From UMGS1908 sp045588795 (lineage in GTDB: Bacteria; Bacillota; Clostridia; Christensenellales; UBA1242): a DNA stretch of 17,443 bases. The stretch is taken from assembly GCA_045588795.1 (NCBI GenBank), contig JAZNEY010000073.1, positions 1 to 17,443 on the forward strand. Reading direction: 5' to 3'. This document shows positions 1-7,484 of this stretch, in pieces. Positions within the stretch are counted from its first letter, which is position 1. The number at the start of each line of letters is the position of its first letter. The position numbers and the translations under genes are program-made. The notes below the pieces were generated by a model. That model was not told where the DNA came from and did no database searches. It saw nothing but the letters and a program-made list of their open reading frames with translations.

Positions 1-3000
1 GTTTCTTGGAATGATGCGGCTGAAAGGAATGAATCTGTTGCAAGAGATGCTTTTGTGATTGAAAGCAATATTCTCTTTGCAGTTGCAGGCTCTAAACCTT
101 GCTTAACTGTTTCTTCGTTCAACTCTTCATATTTGCCAATATCCATTAATTCGCCTGGAAGTACTGCTGTATCGCCAGAATCTTCAATTCTTACTTTCTT
201 CAACATTTGGCGAAGCATAATCTCAATGTGTTTGTCGTTAACATCAACACCGTTCTTCTTATATACCTTATGAACTTCTTTCATTAGGTAATCTTGAACA
301 CCCTTAACACCCTTTGTCTTTAAGATGTCGTGTGGATTAATTGAACCTTCGGTCAATTGTGTACCAGGCTCAACTGTGTCGCCAACTTGAACTTTTGTTT
401 TTGCTCCGTATGGAAGCGAATAATCAACATCAAAGTTTTCTGTGCTTCTAATAATCATTTCTTGTTTTGCAAGATCTATTGACTTAACTGTACCAGAAAC
501 TTCGGATACGACAGCCACACCTCTTGGTTTTCTTGCTTCGAACAACTCTTCGACACGAGGCAAACCTTGCGTGATATCATCACCGGCAGAAATACCACCT
601 TCGTGGAATACATTCATAGTAAGCTGTGTACCAGGCTCACCAATCGCTTGCGCTGCGATAATACCTACCGCCTCACCATATGGAACTATGCTCTTTGATG
701 ACATATTCTTTCCATAACACTTAGCGCAAATTCCGACTTTTGCTTTACAGCTTAATACAGTTCTAATTGCAACGCTTGTAATTCCAGCCTTTTCAACTGC
801 CTCAGCTTGCCCTTTTGTAATCATTGTGTTTGCAGGAATTATAACTTCACCAGTTTCTTGGTTAATTACATCATTAACTGCAAATCTGCCAATAATTCTT
901 TCTGAAAGTTTTTCAAGTACAGAATTTCCATCATAAACTGCTGAAACCTCCATACCCTTAACCTTTTCACCAAGTGTTTCAAAACAGTCATCATCACGAA
1001 TGATAACATCTTGAGCGACATCAACAAGTCGTCTTGTTAAGTAACCAGCATCAGCGGTCTTAAGCGCTTTATCTACAAGACCCTTTCTACCACCTCTAGT
1101 TGAGATGAAGTATTCAATAACGGACAAACCGTTCTTGAAACAAGACCTTACAGGAACTTCAATAAGTTTACCAGAAGTACTACTCATAAGTCCACGCATA
1201 CCTGAAAGCTGGTTAATCTGTGCAGCAGATCCACGAGCACCAGATTCACTCATCATCTTGATTGGGTTAAATGTATCATAGTTGTTTGAAACTATTTTAC
1301 TCATCTTTTGCATAGCCCCAGCCCAAATTTCGCTAAGTCTTGCCTCTTTTTCTTGCTTTGTTATTAAGCCTCTCTTGAATTGCTTTTCAGCATCAACGGC
1401 TTCGCCATCTGCCTCTGCAATAATTTCTGGTCTTTCCTTTGGAACTTCGATATCAAATACCGCAATTGTTAGACCTGAAAGTGTTGCATATTTATAGCCA
1501 AGGTCTTTAATCTTGTCAAGCATAATAGCAGTTTCACCTGCATCATGAACATCATAACAAGCCTTGATTATTTTCTTTAATTCTTTCTTTCCAACTTTAT
1601 AGTTGATTTCAAGTTTCAATTGATCTTCTGGTGTTACTCTTTCACAGAAACCTAAGTCTTGTGGAATAATTTGGTTAAATATAATTCTTCCTGCTGTTGT
1701 TTCCTGCTTAATTGAATAAACTTGTCCATCAATCTCTTTTGTAAATCTTACTGTAATTTTAGCTTCAACATCTAGTTCACCTGCTTGGTAAGCAATAATT
1801 GCCTCTTCTGGGCTTGCGAACATACTTCCCTCACCCTTTGCACCTGGCTTTTCAAGTGTTAAGTAGTAGTTACCAAGAATCATATCTTGTGATGGTGTTG
1901 CAATTGGCTCACCATCAGATGGTTTTAAAATATTGTTTGATGCAAGCATTAAAAATCTTGCTTCTGCCTGTGCTTCAAGACTTAGTGGTACGTGAATAGC
2001 CATTTGGTCACCATCGAAGTCGGCGTTAAACGCTGAACAGGTCAATGGATGTAGCTTCATAGCGTGCCCCTCAATTAATACAGGTTCAAATGCTTGAATA
2101 CCTAATCTATGAAGTGTTGGTGCACGGTTCAACAATACTGGGTGATCTTTAATAACATCATCAAGAACATCCCAAACTACTGATTTTGCTCTTTCAACTA
2201 GTCTTTTTGCACTCTTAATATTGTGTGCTTGATTTAAGTCAACAAGTCTCTTCATTACAAATGGCTTGAATAATTCAAGTGCCATTTCTTTTGGGACACC
2301 ACATTGGTAAAGTTTTAATTCTGGACCAACAACGATAACCGAACGACCTGAATAGTCAACACGCTTACCGAGTAGGTTTTGACGGAATCTACCTTGTTTT
2401 CCACGAAGAAGTCCAGAAAGCGACTTCAAATCTCTGTTTCCAGCGCCTGTAATCGCCTTTCCTCTTCTACCATTATCAATTAATGCATCAACTGCTTCTT
2501 GCAACATTCTTTTCTCATTTCTGATAATAATGTCAGGAGCACCAAGGTCCATTAATTTTTTCAATCTATTATTTCTGTTAATAACTCTTCTGTACAAATC
2601 ATTTAAGTCAGAAGTAGCAAATCTTCCACCATCAAGTGGAACCATTGGTCTAAGTTCAGGAGGAATAACTGGAATTACATCAAGAACCATCCACTTTGGA
2701 TCGGTGTGATTAATTCTAAATGCCTCCATTATCTCTAATTTCTTAGCCGCTTTTAATTTTCTTTGCCCTTTGCAAGTAACAATTATTTCTTTTAACTCTT
2801 GACATTCTTTTTCAACATCAACTTGAGATAAAAGCTCCTTAATTGCTTCAGCTCCCATTCCAGCCTTGAATGCCTTAGGACCATATTGTTCTAATGCCTC
2901 TCGATATTCTCTATCATTCAAAACTTGTTTGTATGCTAGATGTGTTTCGCCTGGATCAGTTACAATAAATGCTGTAAAGTAAAGCACTTGTTCAAGTTGC

Positions 3001-3368
3001 TTGATAGATAAATCAAGCACCATTCCTATTCTGCTTGGTATGCCCTTAAAATACCAAATATGAGAAACTGGAGAAACTAGTTCAATGTGACCCATTCTGT
3101 CACGGCGAACCTTAGATCTTGTAACCTCAACCCCACACTTGTCGCAGATTACACCTTTATATCTAATTCTTTTGTATTTACCACAATAACATTCCCAGTC
3201 CTTTGTTGGCCCAAATATTCTCTCGCAGAAAAGACCATCTCTTTCTGGCTTTTGAGTACGATAGTTGATTGTCTCTGGCTTTGTAACTTCACCATAAGAC
3301 CATTCTCTTATCTTCTCTGGGCTTGCGATGCCGATTTGCATAGCATCAAAGTTGTTTAATTCAAACAT
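1..3368 (-). CDS. rpoC: DNA-directed RNA polymerase subunit beta' (3' end cut off by window)
   Basis: This is the beta' subunit, which carries the catalytic Mg of RNA polymerase and forms the clamp with RpoB. The frame is open from the ATG at 3368 to the left edge, giving 1122 whole codons. The Bacillus subtilis protein is about 1200 residues, so roughly the last 60-80 are missing. The N-terminal zinc site is visible as C60, C62, C75 and C78. The catalytic motif NADFDGDQM lies at residues 448-456 (DNA 2001-2027), with the three Mg-binding Asp at 450, 452 and 454. The second zinc site is C795, C874, C881 and C884. The last visible residues read ITKASLATDSFLSAASFQE, the usual end-of-trigger-loop-side conserved block. 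The ATG is preceded by GGGGAG. It lies 45 nt after rpoB with no terminator between, so the two are co-transcribed. I see no lineage-specific insertion or frameshift. Confidence 0.98.
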   Translation of the reverse strand, partial: MFELNNFDAMQIGIASPEKIREWSYGEVTKPETINYRTQKPERDGLFCERIFGPTKDWECYCGKYKRIRYKGVICDKCGVEVTRSKVRRDRMGHIELVSPVSHIWYFKGIPSRIGMVLDLSIKQLEQVLYFTAFIVTDPGETHLAYKQVLNDREYREALEQYGPKAFKAGMGAEAIKELLSQVDVEKECQELKEIIVTCKGQRKLKAAKKLEIMEAFRINHTDPKWMVLDVIPVIPPELRPMVPLDGGRFATSDLNDLYRRVINRNNRLKKLMDLGAPDIIIRNEKRMLQEAVDALIDNGRRGKAITGAGNRDLKSLSGLLRGKQGRFRQNLLGKRVDYSGRSVIVVGPELKLYQCGVPKEMALELFKPFVMKRLVDLNQAHNIKSAKRLVERAKSVVWDVLDDVIKDHPVLLNRAPTLHRLGIQAFEPVLIEGHAMKLHPLTCSAFNADFDGDQMAIHVPLSLEAQAEARFLMLASNNILKPSDGEPIATPSQDMILGNYYLTLEKPGAKGEGSMFASPEEAIIAYQAGELDVEAKITVRFTKEIDGQVYSIKQETTAGRIIFNQIIPQDLGFCERVTPEDQLKLEINYKVGKKELKKIIKACYDVHDAGETAIMLDKIKDLGYKYATLSGLTIAVFDIEVPKERPEIIAEADGEAVDAEKQFKRGLITKQEKEARLSEIWAGAMQKMSKIVSNNYDTFNPIKMMSESGARGSAAQINQLSGMRGLMSSTSGKLIEVPVRSCFKNGLSVIEYFISTRGGRKGLVDKALKTADAGYLTRRLVDVAQDVIIRDDDCFETLGEKVKGMEVSAVYDGNSVLEKLSERIIGRFAVNDVINQETGEVIIPANTMITKGQAEAVEKAGITSVAIRTVLSCKAKVGICAKCYGKNMSSKSIVPYGEAVGIIAAQAIGEPGTQLTMNVFHEGGISAGDDITQGLPRVEELFEARKPRGVAVVSEVSGTVKSIDLAKQEMIIRSTENFDVDYSLPYGAKTKVQVGDTVEPGTQLTEGSINPHDILKTKGVKGVQDYLMKEVHKVYKKNGVDVNDKHIEIMLRQMLKKVRIEDSGDTAVLPGELMDIGKYEELNEETVKQGLEPATAKRILLSITKASLATDSFLSAASFQE

Positions 3369-3400
3369 TTTGTTCTCCCCATAAGTTATTTTTTCTTTTC

Positions 3401-3417
3401 TTAATCTAAAAGATTAA
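3401..3417 (-). other. Small hairpin over the rpoB stop codon
   Basis: The sequence TTAATCT-AAA-AGATTAA (plus strand) is a perfect 7-bp stem with a 3-nt loop, and it includes the rpoB stop codon at 3414-3416. On the transcribed strand it is followed by a purine-rich stretch (GAAAAGAAAAAA) rather than U residues, so it is not an intrinsic terminator. It may affect stability or translation across the rpoB-rpoC junction, or it may be chance in AT-rich DNA. Confidence 0.3.
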
Positions 3418-6400
3418 ATGTCGTCATCATCAAAATCAAACAAGTCATCATCACTATCGCTTCCGAAAGCACTCAAACTGCTATCATCTAAGTCTAGGAC
3501 TTCTTCTTGTGGACCCTCATCTAAATCAAGTTCAACTTCTTCCTTGTCATCTCTTCCGTGTCTTGCTGGTCTGTCATCATCATTATCTTCAACAAGTTCG
3601 CGTAAACCGATTTCTTCTTTGTCCTCTGTTAGAACTTTAACATCAAGTGCTAAGCCTTGTAATTCCTTAATAAGAACTTTGAATGACTCTGGGATTCCAG
3701 GCTCTGCAACATTTTCACTTCTTACAATGCTTTCATAAGTTTTGGTTCTTCCCATAATGTCATCAGATTTAACTGTTAACATTTCTTGAAGTACGTTAGC
3801 AGCGCCATACGCTTCTAGTGCCCAAACTTCCATTTCACCAAATCTTTGTCCACCGAATTGAGTCTTACCACCAAGAGGTTGTTGTGTTACTAATGAGTAT
3901 GGACCTGTTGAACGAGCGTGCATCTTATCATCAACCAAGTGGTTAAGTTTAAGCATATACATTACACCAACAGTCATAGGATTTGGAAGTTTTTCACCAG
4001 TTCTTCCATCATATAGGTCAATCTTTCCATCTGGTCTTAAACCATTCTTAACTAAAAGTTCTTTAATCTCATCACTTGTAGCACAGTCAAATATAGGCGT
4101 AGCAACTTTCCAGCCCATTGTTCTTGACGCCATACCTAGGTGAACTTCAAGAAGCTGACCAACGTTCATACGAGAAGGAACACCCATAGGGTTTAACAAG
4201 ATTTGTATTGGTGTACCATCTGCAAGGAATGGCATATCTGCCTTTGGAAGTATCTTTGATACAACACCCTTGTTTCCGTGTCTACCCGACATTTTGTCAC
4301 CAACACTCATTTTTCTCTTTTGAGCAATATATACTCTTACAAGTTTATTAACTCCCGTCGCAAGTTCATCTTTGTTTTCACGGGTTAATACTTTTACATC
4401 AACGACAATACCACCCTCACCGTGTTGAACACGAAGTGATGTATCTCTTACCTCTCTGGCTTTTTCACCAAAGATGGCTCTTAATAATCTTTCTTCTGGA
4501 GTTGGTTCTGTTTCTCCCTTTGGAGTAACTTTACCAACCAAGATATCTCCAGGAACCACTTCAGCCCCAATTCTTATAATACCATTAGAGTCAAGGTCTT
4601 TAAGAACATCTTCGCCGACATTTGGAATATCTCTTGTTATATCTTCTGGTCCAAGTTTTGTGTCTCTGCAATCCAATTCATATTCTTCAATATGAACAGA
4701 TGTCAAAATATCATCTTTAACAATTTCATCTGAAATCAATACAGCATCTTCGAAGTTGTATCCTTCCCAAGGCATATAAGCAATCAATATATTCTTTCCA
4801 ACAGAAAGTTCACCACCGCAAGTTGATGGACCATCAGCTAGTACATCTCCTGCTTTTACAACATCACCATTGTTTACGATTGGGTGTTGTTTCATACAAG
4901 TTCCGTGGTTTGAACGTGTATATCCTGTTAGATAATATTCATCTTCTGAGCCATTCTTTTGAGTTACTACAATCTTGTCGCTTGAAACATATGAAACTTT
5001 ACCTGCATTTTTAGCAACGATAACCGCACCACTATCAACTGCAATTTTGTGTTCCATACCCGTTGCAACAATTGGAGCCTCTGTTTTAAGTAGTGGAACC
5101 GCCTGTCTTTGTTGGTTCGAAGCAACAAGTGCACGAACGGAGTCATCACTACCAAGGAATGGAACAAGAGTTGTTGCAACCGAGAACAATTGCTTTGGAG
5201 AAACGTCCATATAGTCAATATTGCTTACAGTTGTTTCCAAAATTTCTTCACGACTTCTGCAAATAATTCTCTTATTCTTGAATGTACCATCTTCATTTAA
5301 TGGTTCATTCGCTTGGGCGATTGTGTATCTGTCCTCAACATCTGCTGTCATATAGACAACTTCATTTGTAACTTTACCGCTCTCTTTATCCACCTTTCTG
5401 TATGGAGCCATTAAGAAACCATACTCATTAAGTTTTGCAAATGTTGCAAGAGAGTTAATCAAACCAATGTTTGGTCCTTCAGGGGTCTCGTTTGGACAAA
5501 GTCTACCGTAGTGAGTATAATGTACATCACGCACATCAAACCCGGCTCTTTCTCTACTTAAACCACCAGGTCCAAGCGTTGTAAGTTTTCTTTTGTGTGT
5601 AAGAGATGCAATTGGGTTAATTTGCTCCATAAACTGTGACATTTGTGAAGAGCCAAAGAACTCTCTAATTGCAGAAGATACAGGTCTTACATTAATCAAT
5701 GAGCTTGGGCTCACTTCATTAATATTTTGAACTTGCATTCTTTCTCTTATAACTCTTTCAAGTCTTGCCATTCCAATATAAAATTGATTTTGTAGAAGTT
5801 CACCAACAGTTTTAACTCTTCTGTTTCCAAGGTGGTCAACATCATCAAAGTGGCCAATTCCCTCAGATAATGACAAGTGATAGTTGATTGCAGATAAAAT
5901 ATCATCAAGAAGAATGTGTCTGCCAACAAGTTCATCAGCATTAAGTCTTATCATCTCTTTCTTTTCATCAAGAGTTTTGCAATCTTTTAAAATTCTATCA
6001 AGCGTTTGGATATGAACCATTCCGTTTATTTCGACTTCTTTTGGGTTAATTCCAATATGCTTTTCAAGATCAACTCTATTGTTTCCAAATACTTTAAATT
6101 CGCCATTCTTAGTCTTAACATATACTTCGTTAACACCAGCATTTTGAACTTCCCAAGCTCTTTCAAGGTCGAGTTTTTCACCTGCTTTTGCAAGTGTTTT
6201 TCCGTTTACTACAACATCTCTTGTAAGTTCAAGATTTTCAATACGATTAGCAACTGACAGTTTTTGGTTAAATTTGTATCTACCTACTCTTGAAACATCA
6301 TATCTTCTTTGGTTGTAGAATAGGTTATTAATATATCTTTTAATCGCTTTCAAGTTTAATACTTCACCTGGGCGAAGTCTTTTTGAAAGTTCTATCAAAG

Positions 6401-7142
6401 CCTCATCTTCTGACTTTGTTACATCTTTTTCAAGTGTTTTCTTAATGATTGGGTGATTATCAAATACCTTTAAAATATCCTCATCTGATCCAAGTCCAAG
6501 ACCTCTTAGCAATATTGATGCAACAAGTTTTCTTGTCTTGTCGATATGAATCCAAAGAACACCATTTGTATCTTCTTCAAATTCAAGCCACGCACCTCTT
6601 AAAGGCATAATGCCTGTTTCAACAACAAAATTACCAGTCTTATTCAATCCTTGCTTACAATAAACACCCGGGCTTCTTACCAATTGGCTTACGACTGCTC
6701 TTTCTGCACCATTAATAATAAACGAGCCACTGTCAGTCATCATAGGTATATCACCCATATAAACTTCTTGGTCTACAACCTCTCCCGTTTCCTTGTAAAC
6801 TAGTCTAACTTTTACTTTTAGAGGAATTGCATATGTAGCATCTCTCATCTTACATTCTCTTTCGCTGTACTTAGCCTCGCCTGAAAGTGAATGCTCCAAA
6901 AAGTAAAGTTCAATTCGGCTATCCTTGTCCTCTTCATTTTCGGCCCTATTCATATTTAGGTTGTCCGAATCTGAAATAGGCGAAAAATCCCTTAACACTT
7001 CTCTAATGCCTTCATTAGTAAAAGCCTCAAAGGAATTCTTCTGGATCTCCACCAAATATGGAATATCGATAACTTCTTTAATGTTTCCAAAAGTTTGTCT
7101 CTCGTGTCTTCCATACATCTTTTTTTCAACTTTAATTGACAT
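3414..7142 (-). CDS. rpoB: DNA-directed RNA polymerase subunit beta
   Basis: This is the beta subunit of RNA polymerase, 1242 residues. Landmarks in order are the N-terminal YGRHERQTFG block and the rifampicin-pocket region (residues 497-523, DNA 5574-5654). These are followed by CPNETPEGPNIGLI, YNFEDAVLISDE (about residue 790), SGRHGNKG (about 950) and GGQRFGEMEVWALEAYGAA near the C-terminus. The start at 7142 is chosen because AAGGAG stands 7 nt upstream and the protein then begins as other RpoB do. The frame stays open up to 7364, but the more distal ATG there lies upstream of the likely transcription start. The C-terminus carries an unusually acidic tail: about 28 of the last 61 residues are Asp or Glu. 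Several rifampicin-pocket positions differ from the usual residues. The gene is the first of the rpoBC operon and is not preceded by rplL. Confidence 0.98.
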   Translation of the reverse strand: MSIKVEKKMYGRHERQTFGNIKEVIDIPYLVEIQKNSFEAFTNEGIREVLRDFSPISDSDNLNMNRAENEEDKDSRIELYFLEHSLSGEAKYSERECKMRDATYAIPLKVKVRLVYKETGEVVDQEVYMGDIPMMTDSGSFIINGAERAVVSQLVRSPGVYCKQGLNKTGNFVVETGIMPLRGAWLEFEEDTNGVLWIHIDKTRKLVASILLRGLGLGSDEDILKVFDNHPIIKKTLEKDVTKSEDEALIELSKRLRPGEVLNLKAIKRYINNLFYNQRRYDVSRVGRYKFNQKLSVANRIENLELTRDVVVNGKTLAKAGEKLDLERAWEVQNAGVNEVYVKTKNGEFKVFGNNRVDLEKHIGINPKEVEINGMVHIQTLDRILKDCKTLDEKKEMIRLNADELVGRHILLDDILSAINYHLSLSEGIGHFDDVDHLGNRRVKTVGELLQNQFYIGMARLERVIRERMQVQNINEVSPSSLINVRPVSSAIREFFGSSQMSQFMEQINPIASLTHKRKLTTLGPGGLSRERAGFDVRDVHYTHYGRLCPNETPEGPNIGLINSLATFAKLNEYGFLMAPYRKVDKESGKVTNEVVYMTADVEDRYTIAQANEPLNEDGTFKNKRIICRSREEILETTVSNIDYMDVSPKQLFSVATTLVPFLGSDDSVRALVASNQQRQAVPLLKTEAPIVATGMEHKIAVDSGAVIVAKNAGKVSYVSSDKIVVTQKNGSEDEYYLTGYTRSNHGTCMKQHPIVNNGDVVKAGDVLADGPSTCGGELSVGKNILIAYMPWEGYNFEDAVLISDEIVKDDILTSVHIEEYELDCRDTKLGPEDITRDIPNVGEDVLKDLDSNGIIRIGAEVVPGDILVGKVTPKGETEPTPEERLLRAIFGEKAREVRDTSLRVQHGEGGIVVDVKVLTRENKDELATGVNKLVRVYIAQKRKMSVGDKMSGRHGNKGVVSKILPKADMPFLADGTPIQILLNPMGVPSRMNVGQLLEVHLGMASRTMGWKVATPIFDCATSDEIKELLVKNGLRPDGKIDLYDGRTGEKLPNPMTVGVMYMLKLNHLVDDKMHARSTGPYSLVTQQPLGGKTQFGGQRFGEMEVWALEAYGAANVLQEMLTVKSDDIMGRTKTYESIVRSENVAEPGIPESFKVLIKELQGLALDVKVLTEDKEEIGLRELVEDNDDDRPARHGRDDKEEVELDLDEGPQEEVLDLDDSSLSAFGSDSDDDLFDFDDDDI

Positions 7143-7326
7143 TTCTAATCTCCTTAAAAAAATTTCGTGAAAATCGCTTGACTTTGGAAACGTGACTGCT
7201 GTATCATAAAATTGTAAATGGAGAGATCGACCATTTGCATTGACTGCAACACGAATCAAAATATTAAATTGTCGTGAAATAAAACCCAAAGACAACTCGT
7301 ATTTGGGCATTATTCCACTTTTGTAC
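7143..7326 (-). promoter_or_regulatory. Long 5' leader of the rpoBC transcript with a possible attenuator hairpin
   Basis: The stretch between the predicted transcription start (about 7326) and the rpoB ATG is about 180 nt. Read on the minus strand it can fold CCCAAA (7307-7302) with TTTGGG (7290-7285), loop 11 nt, directly followed by TTTTATTT. That looks like a weak intrinsic terminator or attenuator. Smaller stems follow: TTGCA/TGCAA (7249-7245 with 7239-7235) and AAATGG/CCATTT (7236-7231 with 7221-7216). The SD AAGGAG lies just before the rpoB start. I recognise no known riboswitch or ribosomal-protein binding element. The leader has no stop codon in the rpoB frame, including an ATG at 7310. 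The leader limits are inferred from the promoter, and the stems were found by eye only. Confidence 0.5.
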
Positions 7327-7356
7327 TTCTGTATTTTACAATAATTATTCCACTTT
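7309..7356 (-). repeat. 13-bp direct repeat across the rpoB promoter start region
   Basis: The plus-strand sequence attattccacttt occurs exactly at 7309-7321 and again at 7344-7356, offset by 35 bp. The distal copy starts in the -35 box and fills most of the -35/-10 spacer. The proximal copy falls just after the predicted transcription start. The position would suit a pair of operator sites, but a local duplication is equally possible. Confidence 0.6.
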
Positions 7357-7361
7357 GTCAA
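7333..7361 (-). promoter_or_regulatory. Sigma-A promoter of rpoBC
   Basis: On the minus strand there is a perfect -35 box TTGACA (7361-7356), a 17-bp spacer and a -10 box TAAAAT (7338-7333). The predicted start is near 7326. An AT-rich tract (7362-7381) stands upstream in the position of an UP element. This is the best promoter match in the window, which suits the high expression expected of RNA polymerase genes. Confidence 0.85.
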
Positions 7362-7381
7362 CACATTTAAAAATTTTATAA

Positions 7382-7415
7382 AAAAGTTTCTGACATTTTT
7401 TTGTCAGAAACTTTT
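7382..7415 (-). terminator. Intrinsic terminator of the ABC exporter operon
   Basis: A perfect 14-bp inverted repeat, AAAAGTTTCTGACA (7382-7395) and TGTCAGAAACTTTT (7402-7415), has a 6-nt loop. On the minus strand the stem ends in TTTT followed by more T/A sequence. It lies about 70 nt after the stop codon of the downstream ABC gene and about 20 bp upstream of the rpoB -35 box, so it insulates rpoBC from the exporter operon. The plus-strand reading is also followed by T residues, so it could work in both directions. Confidence 0.85.
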
Positions 7416-7484
7416 ATTTTTGCCATTATTTTATCGAATGTTTTAAACTGAAACACCCTATCAATTTACCTTTTACATATCCGT

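Noticed and set aside
3418..3738. Ser-rich plus-strand open frame of 106 codons
   Set aside because: It is the reverse complement of the Asp/Glu-rich tail of rpoB, which explains the Ser runs.
7143..7364. Extension of rpoB to the ATG at 7364
   Set aside because: That ATG lies upstream of the predicted transcription start, beside the -35 box, and has no ribosome binding site. The ATG at 7142 has AAGGAG 7 nt upstream and gives a normal RpoB N-terminus.
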